A stretch of 64,000 bases of DNA from an uncultured beta proteobacterium (GCA_903875135.1 CAIQUZ010000094.1:1-64000); one strand, 5' to 3'; counted from the stretch's first letter, positions 1 to 10,570 are shown. Translations and numbers: made by a program. The notes: generated from the letters alone by a model not told the origin.

Positions 1-19
1 AGACTACCCCCTAACGGAA

Positions 20-1843
20 TTACTCCACCGTTACACTTTTAGCGAGATTTCGTGGTTTATCCACATCCGTCCCTAGCCTGAGTGCCGTGTGATAGGCTAA
101 CAATTGCAATGGGACAACGTGGAGAATCGGAGATAGGTTTCCATAGTTTTCCGGTAACCGTATCACATGGATACCTTCACTACTTTGGATATTTGCATCG
201 ACGTCAGCAAAGACATATAACTGCCCACTTCTCGCCTGTACTTCTTGCATATTCGATTTCAGTTTTTCTAATAACTCATCATTTGGCGCAACGGTGACCA
301 CTGGCATCTCTTGATCAATCAAAGCAAGTGGTCCATGTTTTAACTCACCGGCAGGATAAGCCTCCGCATGAATATATGAGATCTCTTTTAATTTAAGAGC
401 CCCTTCTAGTGCTATGGGGTAATGCATTCCCCTCCCTAGGAAAATGGCATTTTTAAACTTGGCAAATTGTTCGCTCCAAGCAATAACTTGAGGCTCTAGT
501 GCTAATACAGCATTTAAAGCCACTGGAAGGTGTCTTAGTCGGTCAATCTCGATTTTTTCTTGTTGAATACTCAATTTTTTTTCTTTTTTGGCCATGGTTA
601 ATGCTAAAAAGTACAATCCAACGAGTTGGGTCGTAAAAGCTTTAGTTGAAGCAACACCAATTTCTGTTCCTGCCTTTGTCTGAAACTTCCATTGCGTCTC
701 ACGCATCATCGCGCTTGTCGCTACGTTACAGATAGCGAGGGTTTTGGTATGGCCTAGTGATTGGGCGTGCCTTAACGCCGCCAAGGTGTCTGCTGTCTCC
801 CCTGATTGTGATACCACGACAACTAAGGCAGCCGGATTGGGTACTGATGAACGATATCGATATTCGCTGGCGATCTCGACCTGTGTCCGCACCCCCGCAA
901 TGCCTTCAATCCAATACTTTGCTACACAAGCGGAATAATAGCTGGTGCCACAAGCAAGGATCAATACATCTTTTATCTCTAACCACTCTGCACTTGTGGC
1001 CCCAAAAATGGATGGTGCAATTGATTCAATATCTCCAACGGTATTAGCGATTGCAAAGGGCTGCTCAAAAATCTCTTTTTGCATGAAGTGTTGGTAGGGG
1101 CCCAACTCAATGGAGGCGGCTAATTCGGGTACGTCCTTTACCTGTCGTTGAACGATTTGCCCCTGTAAATTGATTACTTCAACTTGATCTTTAGTGAGGG
1201 TAACGATATCTCCCTCCTCCAAATAAGTCATCTTCTGAGCATGATTGGCAACTGCTAAAGCATCTGATGCTAAAAAGTTTTCCTGATCTCCGTAGGCGAC
1301 AACCAAGGGTGAACCAACCCTTGCACCAACCAACCTATCTGGCAAATCACTGGCCATCACCGCGATGGCGTAAGCGCCATGTAACCGAGGTAACGACTCC
1401 CGAACTGCCTCTGTTAAATCACGATTGCTCATTTTAGAATAGACATCATATATTAAGTGAGCAATCACTTCAGTATCTGTTTGGGATGTAAATACATAGC
1501 CCTTTTGTTGTAATTCAGCACGTAATATTTCAAAGTTTTCAATAATGCCATTGTGAACAACGCCAATTAAATCCCCGGAAAAATGTGGGTGCGCATTATC
1601 GGTATTGGGCTTTCCATGAGTCGCCCAACGTGTATGAGCAATGCCCCTTAAACCGAAAAATGGTGATGTATTGAGTTTGAGATCTTGGACTCGTTCTGTC
1701 GTTCTGCTTCGCTGAAGCCCTTGAGGTTCTCCAACCACGGCTAATCCACAGGAATCATACCCGCGATATTCGAGTCGTTGTAGACCCTCAACTAGAATAT
1801 CCACAATATTTCGATTCGAAACTGCTCCAACAATTCCACACAT
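20..1843 (-). CDS. glmS: Glutamine-fructose-6-phosphate aminotransferase (isomerizing)
   Basis: Makes glucosamine-6-phosphate from fructose-6-phosphate and glutamine, the first step to UDP-GlcNAc for peptidoglycan and LPS. The 607-residue protein begins MCGIVG, so Cys2 is the N-terminal glutaminase nucleophile once Met1 is removed. Two SIS sugar-isomerase domains fill the C-terminal 360 residues (SQSGETADT and ACGTSYYS), and it ends with the family tail [13 protein letters not shown]. Length is normal for GlmS. It lies 18 bases after glmU on the same strand, so the two successive pathway enzymes are probably co-transcribed. No glmS ribozyme is expected or seen. Confidence 0.98.
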   Translation of the reverse strand: MCGIVGAVSNRNIVDILVEGLQRLEYRGYDSCGLAVVGEPQGLQRSRTTERVQDLKLNTSPFFGLRGIAHTRWATHGKPNTDNAHPHFSGDLIGVVHNGIIENFEILRAELQQKGYVFTSQTDTEVIAHLIYDVYSKMSNRDLTEAVRESLPRLHGAYAIAVMASDLPDRLVGARVGSPLVVAYGDQENFLASDALAVANHAQKMTYLEEGDIVTLTKDQVEVINLQGQIVQRQVKDVPELAASIELGPYQHFMQKEIFEQPFAIANTVGDIESIAPSIFGATSAEWLEIKDVLILACGTSYYSACVAKYWIEGIAGVRTQVEIASEYRYRSSVPNPAALVVVVSQSGETADTLAALRHAQSLGHTKTLAICNVATSAMMRETQWKFQTKAGTEIGVASTKAFTTQLVGLYFLALTMAKKEKKLSIQQEKIEIDRLRHLPVALNAVLALEPQVIAWSEQFAKFKNAIFLGRGMHYPIALEGALKLKEISYIHAEAYPAGELKHGPLALIDQEMPVVTVAPNDELLEKLKSNMQEVQARSGQLYVFADVDANIQSSEGIHVIRLPENYGNLSPILHVVPLQLLAYHTALRLGTDVDKPRNLAKSVTVE

Positions 1844-1861
1844 ACCTTAAATTCTTTCTGA

Positions 1862-3235
1862 TTAATCTTTTGATTTATTTTTTTGTGGACGTTGCCAATC
1901 GACGCTCAATTGTTTTGCTCTGCTAATCGTCAATTTTTCAGCCGGAGCATCTTTCGTCAAGGTCGTACCAGCTCCAATCGTCGCTCCTTTACCAACGGTC
2001 ACAGGTGCGACCAATTGTGTATCAGATCCGATAAAAGCATCATCTTCAATGGTGGTACGGTGTTTATTCACCCCGTCATAATTGCAAGTAATCGTTCCCG
2101 CACCAATATTGACACGTTGGCCAATATCCGCATCACCAACATAAGATAAATGATTTACTTTACTGCCTTGTCCAATATGGCTATTTTTTACTTCTACAAA
2201 ATTTCCTACATGGGCTTGGCGCTCAATAAGAGTACCGGGACGAAGCCTTGCATACGGACCGATAATTGCCATTTCCTTTACGACACTTCCTTCTAGATGA
2301 GAAAAAGCTTTAATCTGAGACTGAGAACCAATCTTTGAGTCCTTGATGAAGCAGTAAGGACCAATACTTACGCCTGCAGCAATCTCAACCTCCCCTTCAA
2401 AAATACAACCAATATCAATGGTGACATCAGACCCACATTGAAAATGACCACGAATGTCAATTCTCGCAGGATCTAAGAGAGTGACGCCTTGCGCAAGGAG
2501 AGTTTGGGCTAAATGCTCTTGCCATACACGCTCAAGTTGAGCTAGTTGGGCGCGGCTATTGACTCCTTCAACCTCAAAGGCAAATTGTGGGTGTAATGTT
2601 CTGATTGGCACACCATCTTTAGCAGCAAGAACAACGATATCGGTTAAATAGTATTCACCTTGTGCATTATTGGGCTGTAATTGCTGAATCCACTTTTTAA
2701 GATCCTCGGTAGCGCAAGCAATGATTCCGGTATTAATTTCTGTAATTTGCTTTTGCTCAGAGCTTGCATCTTTTTCCTCGACGATCCCAACAACTTCAGA
2801 ATCCAAATTTCTGATGATACGACCGTAGCCAGTAGGGTCTTGGCGAACTTGCGTCAAAATGGCAAAAGCGCCATTTTGAGCTAATTTCAACAATGTTTCT
2901 AGCGTCTGAACTTGAATTAATGGGACATCACCATAGAGAATCAATGTCGTTTCTGAGCTATTTAAATGAGGCAAGGCCTGTAATACCGCATGACCAGTTC
3001 CCTTTTGCTCTTCTTGAAGGGCGATAGAAACAACATCTTGGCGCTGATCAAGAAAGCCTTTAACGGCAGACTGCCCATGACCTAGAACCAAGCATGGGTG
3101 TAACCCGCGACCTAAGATCTTTAAAGTGTCAAGTACATGTCCTAGCATCGGCTTTCCAGCTAAAGTATGAAGGACTTTAGGCAGAGCTGAGTTCATTCTC
3201 TTACCCTGACCGGCGGCTAATATGACGATATTCAT
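1862..3235 (-). CDS. glmU: Bifunctional UDP-N-acetylglucosamine pyrophosphorylase / glucosamine-1-phosphate N-acetyltransferase
   Basis: Acetylates glucosamine-1-phosphate and then uridylylates it to give UDP-GlcNAc. The N-terminal half is a nucleotidyltransferase with the signature LAAGQGKRM at residues 6-14. The C-terminal half is a left-handed beta-helix of hexapeptide repeats, with acetyltransferase landmarks RLRPGT, NFVEVKNS and NYDGVNKHRT. The 457 residues match the family. It lies directly upstream of glmS. The ATG start places the nucleotide-binding loop at the usual distance from the N-terminus. Confidence 0.97.
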   Translation of the reverse strand: MNIVILAAGQGKRMNSALPKVLHTLAGKPMLGHVLDTLKILGRGLHPCLVLGHGQSAVKGFLDQRQDVVSIALQEEQKGTGHAVLQALPHLNSSETTLILYGDVPLIQVQTLETLLKLAQNGAFAILTQVRQDPTGYGRIIRNLDSEVVGIVEEKDASSEQKQITEINTGIIACATEDLKKWIQQLQPNNAQGEYYLTDIVVLAAKDGVPIRTLHPQFAFEVEGVNSRAQLAQLERVWQEHLAQTLLAQGVTLLDPARIDIRGHFQCGSDVTIDIGCIFEGEVEIAAGVSIGPYCFIKDSKIGSQSQIKAFSHLEGSVVKEMAIIGPYARLRPGTLIERQAHVGNFVEVKNSHIGQGSKVNHLSYVGDADIGQRVNIGAGTITCNYDGVNKHRTTIEDDAFIGSDTQLVAPVTVGKGATIGAGTTLTKDAPAEKLTISRAKQLSVDWQRPQKNKSKD

Positions 3236-3267
3236 TGAATAAGTATAAGTGTTTTAATTTGGCGACT

Positions 3268-4176
3268 TTAAGTCGATGAGTCTCTGAGTAAGGGCATGAG
3301 GATTTGTTCAGTAGAGCAGGATCCATCAAAACCTTCATCAATCGCTAAGTCTTTAGGTCCAAGGCTAGTTTTAGAATCTAAATGAAGTCCCTTGAAATCA
3401 AATAAATTGGCGTCTAGTAAATGCGAAGGCACTACATGCGTTAATGCTTTAAAAAGACTTTCTACTCGACCAGGGTGTTGTTTTTCCCATTGTTTCAAAA
3501 GCTCTTTCATCGCATTCCGTTGCAGGTTTGGCTGACTGCCACAGAGGTTGCAAGGAATAATTGGAAACGCTTGATCCTTTGCATATCTTTCTAAGTACTT
3601 CTCCGAAACATAAGCGAGCGGCCGTATCACTATATGCTTGCCATCATCCGACTGAAGCTTTGGAGGCATTGACTTTAATTGACCACCATAAAACATATTG
3701 AGTAACAAAGTTTCTAAAATATCTTCGCGGTGATGACCCAAGGCGATCTTCGTTGCACCCAATTCATCAGCAACCCGGTAAAGTATGCCGCGCCTTAGGC
3801 GAGAACAAAGCCCACAGGTGGTTTTCCCATCAGGGATAACACGTTTAACAATGCTATAGGTATCTTGCTCTTCAATATGAAACGGCACTTGCAAATGCCT
3901 TAAATAATTTGGCAGTACTTCCTCTGGAAAGCCTGGCTGTTTTTGATCGAGGTTCACAGCAATTAAATCAAAGTGTATTGGAGCGCGCTCACGTAATTTC
4001 AACAAAATATCTAGCATGGCGTAACTGTCTTTACCACCAGAAACACAGACCATGACTTTATCGCCCTCTTCGATCATATTAAAGTCACTAATCGCTTGAC
4101 CCATGAGTCGGCAAAGCTTTTTTACAAGCTTATTTTCTTCAAAGACTACTTTCCTAGGATCAACGATTCGGTTCAT
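3268..4176 (-). CDS. ttcA: tRNA 2-thiocytidine(32) synthetase TtcA
   Basis: Thiolates cytidine 32 in several tRNAs using ATP and a [4Fe-4S] cluster. The PP-loop SGGKDS is at residues 46-51. The cluster-binding pair is C121-x-x-C124, and another CxxC (C209/C212, in PCNLCGSQ) supplies the third conserved cysteine. The 302 residues fit the betaproteobacterial form. It is 7 bases downstream of the dihydroneopterin-aldolase-like gene, so it is probably in one operon with it and the preceding SDR gene. Confidence 0.95.
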   Translation of the reverse strand: MNRIVDPRKVVFEENKLVKKLCRLMGQAISDFNMIEEGDKVMVCVSGGKDSYAMLDILLKLRERAPIHFDLIAVNLDQKQPGFPEEVLPNYLRHLQVPFHIEEQDTYSIVKRVIPDGKTTCGLCSRLRRGILYRVADELGATKIALGHHREDILETLLLNMFYGGQLKSMPPKLQSDDGKHIVIRPLAYVSEKYLERYAKDQAFPIIPCNLCGSQPNLQRNAMKELLKQWEKQHPGRVESLFKALTHVVPSHLLDANLFDFKGLHLDSKTSLGPKDLAIDEGFDGSCSTEQILMPLLRDSST

Positions 4177-4183
4177 AAAGTGA

Positions 4184-4576
4184 TCAATTTTTCTTTCTAA
4201 ACAGCTCTACTCCAACACCGTCACAATCAGGATAGACGTCGGGCTTTTCAGAGGATACCCTAGCAGCTAGTACTTGTGGATGAGCTAGCATTTTTGTCAT
4301 GATTTCATCACATAAAGTTTCTTGTAACTGAATATGGCCATGGCTAACAATCTCTTTAATGGTTTCACGCATAAAGTCATAATCAACAACCTCACTGAGC
4401 TGATCCTCTTTCGGGGTATTGTGGACGAGCGGAACATATAAATCAATGTTAATGATGACGTGTTGCTCGGCTTTCTTTTCAAAATCATGCACGCCAATAT
4501 TAATCAAAATATCGTAATTTCTCAGAAATAAGCGTCTGCAGTTACTCAACTCAAAAATGCTTTGGGAATTATTCAT
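4184..4576 (-). CDS. folB: Dihydroneopterin aldolase family protein
   Basis: A 130-residue T-fold protein of the FolB family, which in folate synthesis cleaves dihydroneopterin to 6-hydroxymethyl-dihydropterin or epimerises it. Family marks seen are the beta-strand/turn [19 protein letters not shown], the segment [11 protein letters not shown], and [18 protein letters not shown] near the C-terminus. It sits 6 bases after a pteridine-reductase-like SDR and 7 bases before ttcA. The FolB-SDR pairing supports a pterin role. FolX or a tetrahydromonapterin branch cannot be excluded. Confidence 0.85.
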   Translation of the reverse strand: MNNSQSIFELSNCRRLFLRNYDILINIGVHDFEKKAEQHVIINIDLYVPLVHNTPKEDQLSEVVDYDFMRETIKEIVSHGHIQLQETLCDEIMTKMLAHPQVLAARVSSEKPDVYPDCDGVGVELFRKKN

Positions 4577-4582
4577 GTTTCC

Positions 4583-5359
4583 TTATTTGACTTTTGTTAA
4601 AAACATTACGTCACGTTGTGAGGCTTGAAGATGTTGGCCACCATCCACATAGATAACATCTCCCGTCATCGCTTGGGCTTGATTTAAAAATAGAATGGCA
4701 TGTGCAATATCCGCAGGGGTAGATGATTGGCCAAGTAGAACCTCCTGGTGCGCCTGCGCAAAACCATCTGCACTTTGATCACCAGATGTTAATGTAATTC
4801 CTGGGGCAATCCCCATGACCCGCAGTTGCGGAGCAAAATACATCGCCTGCATTTTGACAGCGGTATCTAGTGCACTTTTGGATAAGGTGTAAGAAAAATA
4901 ATCCGGATTTAAATTACTTAATTTTTGATCAAGAATATGAACAACAAGTCCTTTTTCTATAGGTCTTAATCTTAATTGTTCAAAATACACTTTACTTAAA
5001 ATGAGAGGGGCTGCAAGATTAATCATGCAGTCTTTTACAATATTTTGATACCGAACAGTCGCTGGGTCGTCATATTCAAAACGAGAAGCATTATTCACAA
5101 TACAATGTGGAAGGCCGAGTTGATCAATGCATTGGGGAATGATTTGCTCTACTTCTGATTCATTTTCAAGATCTGCCTGTAGACCGACCGCAAGACGTCC
5201 GAGTGCATTTATTTTAGAAATGGTTTCCAGCGCCTCTTGCTTTGATTTACCATAGTGAATAGCAATATCCCAACCTGCCTTGGCCATTTCTAAAGCAACT
5301 ATTTGGCCAATGCGTTTAGCAGCGCCTGTAATTAAAACGATTTTTTGAGATTTCGTCAT
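4583..5359 (-). CDS. SDR oxidoreductase, pteridine reductase / FolM-like
   Basis: A 258-residue short-chain dehydrogenase. The nucleotide-binding motif is TGAAKRIG near residue 12; the arginine in TGxxxRxG is typical of the NADPH-dependent pteridine reductase (PTR1/FolM) branch rather than the usual TGxxxGIG. NNASRF follows the central strand, and the catalytic pair lies in YFSYTLSKSAL (YxxxK). The end GDVIYVDGGQHL is normal for SDRs. Tight linkage to folB supports a dihydrofolate or dihydromonapterin reductase role. The exact substrate is inferred. Confidence 0.8.
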   Translation of the reverse strand: MTKSQKIVLITGAAKRIGQIVALEMAKAGWDIAIHYGKSKQEALETISKINALGRLAVGLQADLENESEVEQIIPQCIDQLGLPHCIVNNASRFEYDDPATVRYQNIVKDCMINLAAPLILSKVYFEQLRLRPIEKGLVVHILDQKLSNLNPDYFSYTLSKSALDTAVKMQAMYFAPQLRVMGIAPGITLTSGDQSADGFAQAHQEVLLGQSSTPADIAHAILFLNQAQAMTGDVIYVDGGQHLQASQRDVMFLTKVK

Positions 5360-5378
5360 TAGGGTTTAGATAACATTT

Positions 5379-6608
5379 ATGGACATATTAACAAGTAGTG
5401 AAGCTTTAGAACATTGCCAACTATTATCCAACCTTATTGATGAAGAGATTGAAAAACATGGCGGGAAACTCCATTTTTCACAATTTATGGAGTTCATTTT
5501 ATATTCACCCCATTATGGCTACTATACGTCGGGTTCATTCAAATTTGGTGCAAAGGGAGATTTTATTACAGCCCCAGAAATTAGCCCTTTGTTTGGGGCA
5601 ACCATTGCCCAAACCATCGGGCCAGTCCTCCATTATTTTTTGGAAAAGAACCAACCATGCTCAATCCTAGAGTTTGGTGCAGGATCCGGGAAACTTTGTC
5701 AGGATATTCTGATGAATCTACATCAAAATAACCAACTTCCTGGAAAATATCTCATTTTGGAAGTTTCCCCAGAACTGCGAGATCGTCAAAAAAAGCTACT
5801 AGGACGTTTTTTAAAGGATCATCCCTACCCCATCGAGATCGAATGGGTTTCTAAGATCCCCGATCAATTTGATGGTGTTGTTTTAGCAAATGAAGTTTTA
5901 GATGCCATCCCCGTCGACCTCGTCATTAAACAGAATGCTCATTGGCATTACCGGTGTGTAAGTAAGTGCCTTAAAGCAAGCTCGCCATCCTTCTCCGATC
6001 ATTGGCAATGGCTAGTGGGGGAGCGAGTACCAATGGATCTCTTACCCTCATATCTTGTCGAGTCAATCAATCTTTATCCGGATGGGTACATCACTGAAAT
6101 CCATCCTCAATCGAATGCTTGGCTAAGGGCGGTTGCTAATTCTATTCGTCAAGGTCTCTTTGTAACCTTTGATTATGGCTTCCCAGAAAAAGAGTACTAT
6201 CATGTTCAACGTCATCAGGGAACTCACATGGCACACCATCGTCATCATGCCATTCCAGATATGTTTTACTTACCTGGACTTTGCGATATCACGTCTCATG
6301 TTGAATGGACTTCTCTTAACCGAACAGCCTTAAGATGTGGCATGAGCCTCATGAATTATCAAAGCCAGGGCGCATATCTTTTACATGCGGGTATTGGTGG
6401 TTTGTTCTTATCTACAACAGATCCTACCAACGCTAAGGATTACGCAATAGCTGCGAATTCTTTTCAGAAATTAATTTCAGAAGCAGAAATGGGAGAGCTT
6501 TTTAAAACAATCGCTTGGTCACGAAACCTTCCAGGGAGTATTGATTTTGAAAATCTCTGCGCGACCCTGCCAGGATTTACTGACAAGCAACGATTGCTTG
6601 AAGCCTAG
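5379..6608 (+). CDS. SAM-dependent methyltransferase, MidA/NDUFAF7 family
   Basis: A 409-residue class I methyltransferase of the COG1565 family. SAM motif I is LEFGAGSGKL, about residues 97-106; upstream are the family hallmarks HYGYYTSG and GDFITAPEISPLFG, and later ANEVLDAIPVD. In mitochondria the homologue NDUFAF7 methylates an arginine of a complex I subunit; the bacterial role is not settled. It diverges from the folB operon 19 bases away. Its last 32 bases run antisense through the end of cca. An NDUFA9-like gene lies two genes on, a suggestive complex I link. Confidence 0.88.
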   Translation: MDILTSSEALEHCQLLSNLIDEEIEKHGGKLHFSQFMEFILYSPHYGYYTSGSFKFGAKGDFITAPEISPLFGATIAQTIGPVLHYFLEKNQPCSILEFGAGSGKLCQDILMNLHQNNQLPGKYLILEVSPELRDRQKKLLGRFLKDHPYPIEIEWVSKIPDQFDGVVLANEVLDAIPVDLVIKQNAHWHYRCVSKCLKASSPSFSDHWQWLVGERVPMDLLPSYLVESINLYPDGYITEIHPQSNAWLRAVANSIRQGLFVTFDYGFPEKEYYHVQRHQGTHMAHHRHHAIPDMFYLPGLCDITSHVEWTSLNRTALRCGMSLMNYQSQGAYLLHAGIGGLFLSTTDPTNAKDYAIAANSFQKLISEAEMGELFKTIAWSRNLPGSIDFENLCATLPGFTDKQRLLEA

Positions 6609-7680
6609 CCTTTGCCACTGCCGCTTGAATCAATCTACCATCTTGAGATTCAGTCTTTTTCGCAATCGCTCCAGAATCAACGGATAAGGCTGCGCGGATG
6701 AATTTCTCCCACATAAAAACATCAACTCCAACCCGATAAGCGGCATGCAGAACCTTTTCGAATCGCTCCGGCTTTCGCCATAAATCGACTTGATCAAAGA
6801 AGGCTAGAGTTGATACAGCATCTTTTAAAACACTCGGATGAGACTTCAAGAGCAAATTGAATATTTTGGCAAATTGTTGTAATTCATTGGGAATTTTCCA
6901 CTGAGTTACCCAACGACCTAATTGATCTATATCGACTTGACTCAGCAAATAAGCGAGCTGATTCGATAAATCTTGCTGATGATTCGCCCCTAAATGAACG
7001 AGTTCTTTGGTCTTTTTAAACAGGTTTGGTTGCTCAAAGTCGGGCGGAAAAAAGTATTCTGAAGCGTTGATATCTTGTAAAACATCTAACATTCTGGAAG
7101 GGTCTTTTTCTAAAAGCCCTTTACTAAACTCTTGCCAAACTCTCTCCGGCACTAAATATTTCAACTCACCATTCGCCACCATCTGTTTTACAAGACGAAG
7201 GGTATTAGGGTCAATCATAAAATCGTTGAGTTTTGCCATAAACCTTGCTAAGCGCAAAATTCTCAACGGATCTTCCTCAAATGCTGGACTGATGTGTTTG
7301 ATAATTTTTTTAGCCAAATCCAGTTGCCCACCAAAGGGGTCTATGAAGGGGCCAAGCCTTTCACCTTCAAGGTTGATTTCTTGAGCTATTGCATTGATCG
7401 TAAAATCCCTACGATATAAATCTTGTTCTAATGTAACCTCAGGGTTGGTAAAAAAGGTAAACCCCTTATAACCATGTCCAGATTTTCTTTCAGTCCTTGC
7501 AAGGGCATACTCCTCTTTAGTTTGAGGGTGCAAAAATACTGGAAAATCTTGACCAATCGGTTGAAATCCCCTCGCTAGCATCTCTTCAGGAGTGGATCCC
7601 ACAACAACAAAGTCTTTATCTTGTGCCTCAATACCCAGTAATTGATCTCGAAGAAAACCCCCAACGATGTAGGTCTTCAC
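6577..7680 (-). CDS. cca: CCA-adding tRNA nucleotidyltransferase without an HD domain
   Basis: Adds or repairs the 3' CCA of tRNAs. Class II nucleotidyltransferase motifs are all present: VGGFLRDQLLG at the N-terminus, the metal-binding DKD just after, RRDFTINAIA, and EDPLRILRLARF. The 367 residues are shorter than the roughly 410 of the E. coli enzyme, and the region where that enzyme carries an HD phosphohydrolase shows no HD pair. The start is GTG at 7680, since no ATG gives the full nucleotide-binding motif, and it overlaps the preceding stop as GTGA, suggesting translational coupling. Confidence 0.93.
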   Translation of the reverse strand: MKTYIVGGFLRDQLLGIEAQDKDFVVVGSTPEEMLARGFQPIGQDFPVFLHPQTKEEYALARTERKSGHGYKGFTFFTNPEVTLEQDLYRRDFTINAIAQEINLEGERLGPFIDPFGGQLDLAKKIIKHISPAFEEDPLRILRLARFMAKLNDFMIDPNTLRLVKQMVANGELKYLVPERVWQEFSKGLLEKDPSRMLDVLQDINASEYFFPPDFEQPNLFKKTKELVHLGANHQQDLSNQLAYLLSQVDIDQLGRWVTQWKIPNELQQFAKIFNLLLKSHPSVLKDAVSTLAFFDQVDLWRKPERFEKVLHAAYRVGVDVFMWEKFIRAALSVDSGAIAKKTESQDGRLIQAAVAKARLQAIVACQ

Positions 7681-8588
7681 TTTAAAAGACTATCCAAGCG
7701 AGTTAGTGTCATACCAAAAATCTCAGATAAAGCATTTGCTTTCCCCTGTGAAAGAATGCTGGGTAGTTTCATTGATGCGATGTTATCCCGAGACATAATG
7801 GTCGGGCCCGGCATTTTTTCTAATAGTAATGCTTGTAAATATCCCGCCCATTTTGGTAAGGAGATCACGGGTCGAGAAAAGCCTTGTTTTTTTGCCGCAA
7901 ATTGGATAATTTGTTTTAACGTTAATACTTCCGGCCCTGCTAAATCATACGATTGGTGAATTGTTTCAGACATCTCAATCGCCGCAACAAAAGCTTGTGC
8001 AACATCCTGGACGGCGACAGGTTGAAAAAGATTATCGGCTCCGGATAGCGGCATGATAGGAAAGTATCTCTGTAAATTCCCAAACATATTAATGAAACTA
8101 TCGTCCTGTCCAAAAATCACGGATGGTCTGAAAATTGTCCAATCTAGGCCTGAATTCTTAACTCGTTCTTCAGCAACGCCTTTACTTCTTAAATACATTG
8201 ACGGGCCTTGTTGATCTGCCCCTAATGCACTCATGTGGATATATCTTTTTAAACCAAATTTTTGCATCGACTTCATCACATACATCGGCGTATCGATATG
8301 TGCTTGTTGAAACTCTGGACCATATGGCAGGATATTTTGAGCATGTAATACCCCAACTAAATTAATGACGACATCATTGGGTTGTAAGTTTTTTACTATC
8401 TCATCCATGCTGTCTTGAGTCATAGAGTGGATGACAAGCGCAGTGGACCCCCTATTTTGCTCAATAGATGCAATACGTTGTTGATGGCGCGTTGGGACAA
8501 TACTTGGGTATTCGAGTTCGCTTAATCTTTTTGTTATGTGTTTACCCACAAATCCCGATCCACCAATCACTAAAACCTTAGGCTTCAT
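7677..8588 (-). CDS. Complex I NDUFA9 subunit family protein (NAD(P)-binding, atypical SDR)
   Basis: A Rossmann-fold protein beginning MKPKVLVIGGSGFVGKH (GxxGxxG), followed by NVVINLVGVLH-like and RPSVIFGQDDSFINMF segments typical of the NDUFA9-like atypical SDRs. Such proteins bind NADPH without a clear catalytic tyrosine and are related to respiratory complex I accessory subunits; a bacterial role is not established. An ATG at 8600 overlaps the stop of the lytic transglycosylase, but a GGAG sits 6 bases before the ATG at 8588, so 8588 is the likelier start (303 residues). It overlaps cca by four bases. Confidence 0.85.
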   Translation of the reverse strand: MKPKVLVIGGSGFVGKHITKRLSELEYPSIVPTRHQQRIASIEQNRGSTALVIHSMTQDSMDEIVKNLQPNDVVINLVGVLHAQNILPYGPEFQQAHIDTPMYVMKSMQKFGLKRYIHMSALGADQQGPSMYLRSKGVAEERVKNSGLDWTIFRPSVIFGQDDSFINMFGNLQRYFPIMPLSGADNLFQPVAVQDVAQAFVAAIEMSETIHQSYDLAGPEVLTLKQIIQFAAKKQGFSRPVISLPKWAGYLQALLLEKMPGPTIMSRDNIASMKLPSILSQGKANALSEIFGMTLTRLDSLLK

Positions 8589-8599
8589 TATCTTCTCCA

Positions 8600-10570
8600 T
8601 TAAGGCAAATTAGAACTCGTCGCTTGGGCTGGATATACCGCGCCCAATTTTTCTTTTAAAGACTGCGACTTTCCAGTACTGAGTATTTCATAATAATTGG
8701 CATTTGAAAGAACATTTTTTACATATGTCCTTGTTTCATTAAAAGGGATCGTCTCAGCAAATATTTCCATACTCACTGGCTTCGTTAAGGTTTGACGCCA
8801 TTGCTTCGGCCGTCCTGGACCTGCATTATAAGCGCCTGAGGCCATTCCCCATGAACCATCCAGATCATTCAAAACCATATTTAAGTAGTTACTTCCGAGC
8901 GTCAAATTAGTCTGAAGATCAGATAACTTATCTACGGAATAGTCAGTCATACCAATTTTTTTGGCCACATACTGAGCCGTCGTAGGCATAACTTGCATCA
9001 ATCCAGAAGCTCCTACTGATGACTTTGCCGCCATCACAAAACGGGATTCCTGACGAATTAAACCATATACCCAATTAATATCTAAATGAATTTGTTTTGT
9101 TATAGGTTGCAGCTTTTCTAGGAAAGGGGTGGGGTAGCGCAATGAAAAATTATGCTCCGATTTAGTTCTATCTGCCGTATTCACTGTCCTATCTAGAAGG
9201 TCGATCTTTTTTCCGTATTCTGCCGTGGCCAACAATTCACGATCGGTCATATTCCGCAGTTCCCAATTCCATTCACGGTTTCCCTCTGTGCGCAGATTCA
9301 TGCTGTATAACTTGGCGGCTTTTTCAAATGTCGGCAAATGTGCTGCGATGGACTTTGTATCACTCTCATTCAAGATCGTTTTGGGTGGAACGGTGATAGG
9401 GCGACCTAACTCTTCTAAAGATAATTGCCCATAAAAGTTGTATTGACCTGTCAATTTTTCAAATACCTCATTGGCACGACTTTCACCAAGCTCTTTCAGG
9501 GCCTTTCCATACCAAAAAGTCCACGCCGGATCTCTTGACCTAACCGCCTCAGGCATCGTCTCAATGGATTCTTTTACCAGTTTCCAATCTTTTTCCCGAA
9601 GTGCCACTCTGATTTTCCACTCTGAAGATTCTGCAGACAAGAGTTCACTCTGCCCTAACGCGTGTTGTTGGCGAAATGCGTCAATGGCAGAAGGATCTAA
9701 TTTCTTAGCTAAAAACTGCCCAATCACTCCCCATGCCATCCCCTTGTTTTCAGCTTGATGTTTCCAATCTACTTCTCCCATACTTTTCATCGCTAAGCTT
9801 GGATTCGTGCGTGCTTTTTTGACGATATTGGCAATAGGATCTTCCACGCCCATCTTTTGAGACATTGAATCAAAGTTCATTTCTAAGGCTGAACGACTGA
9901 TGCCGAGGGTTTCACCTCTCGTTAGCCCACCTCTTAAATATAATTGCGCTACAAGATCAGGACATGCTTCTCCAAAATACTTGGGGTCAATCAGAATCGC
10001 CTTAGCTGATGCTGCAACAATCTTAGGAGACTCTCCCTTAGCCAATCGAGATTGCATGGCATAACACTTCAATTGGGTATCGTCCTCTAAGACGAATTGC
10101 GGATATTCAAGATCAAAATTACCCCATTCTTTTCTCTTCCCCAAAACAAGCAACCAATCATTACGAAGTCGATCAGCTAGAGCCGTACCTTTATATTTTT
10201 TTAAAAATTGATTCACTTCAATGTCCGCATCTGTCGAAGCGTTAGGACGTCCAGAACTATCATACAAACGAGGCTTGATCTTAAAGTACTCTACGTAGTC
10301 GGCAATTTCATAATCACTTAACTGATTGGCTAATTGGATAGACTTCAATACATCATTTTTACGAGAGGCCTCTCTTAGGTCCATAAAAATCTTATCCTTA
10401 TCCGATAACTCAGAGCCTCTTTTAGAAGGGCTAGAAGGAGTTTGAGCGGCTGAATTCGATGATTTCGTATGCGTTGAGGTCTTTGCAAAACTAACAAGGC
10501 TTATACTCAAAGTCAGCAGGATGACCATCCTAATCGTTTTGATAGTAAGCTTTTGATATTGACTGTTCAT
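8600..10570 (-). CDS. slt: Soluble lytic murein transglycosylase
   Basis: Cleaves the MurNAc-GlcNAc bond of peptidoglycan in the periplasm with formation of 1,6-anhydroMurNAc. A hydrophobic signal segment (MVILLTLSISLVSFA) follows a basic N-terminus. A long alpha-helical region takes up about 480 residues, as in Slt70. The C-terminal SLT domain has the catalytic glutamate in LIRQESRF, about residue 508, then GASGLMQVMP and GAYNAGPGR. A longer frame begins at TTG 10609, but ATG 10570 gives a cleaner signal peptide (656 residues). The AmpG-like permease at 20.3 kb could import its products. Confidence 0.93.
   Translation of the reverse strand: MNSQYQKLTIKTIRMVILLTLSISLVSFAKTSTHTKSSNSAAQTPSSPSKRGSELSDKDKIFMDLREASRKNDVLKSIQLANQLSDYEIADYVEYFKIKPRLYDSSGRPNASTDADIEVNQFLKKYKGTALADRLRNDWLLVLGKRKEWGNFDLEYPQFVLEDDTQLKCYAMQSRLAKGESPKIVAASAKAILIDPKYFGEACPDLVAQLYLRGGLTRGETLGISRSALEMNFDSMSQKMGVEDPIANIVKKARTNPSLAMKSMGEVDWKHQAENKGMAWGVIGQFLAKKLDPSAIDAFRQQHALGQSELLSAESSEWKIRVALREKDWKLVKESIETMPEAVRSRDPAWTFWYGKALKELGESRANEVFEKLTGQYNFYGQLSLEELGRPITVPPKTILNESDTKSIAAHLPTFEKAAKLYSMNLRTEGNREWNWELRNMTDRELLATAEYGKKIDLLDRTVNTADRTKSEHNFSLRYPTPFLEKLQPITKQIHLDINWVYGLIRQESRFVMAAKSSVGASGLMQVMPTTAQYVAKKIGMTDYSVDKLSDLQTNLTLGSNYLNMVLNDLDGSWGMASGAYNAGPGRPKQWRQTLTKPVSMEIFAETIPFNETRTYVKNVLSNANYYEILSTGKSQSLKEKLGAVYPAQATSSNLP

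Noticed and set aside
2681..2884. Open frames on the opposite strand of glmU, gatB, ahcY and other conserved genes
   Set aside because: They are shadows of conserved genes, without ribosome sites or protein-like composition.
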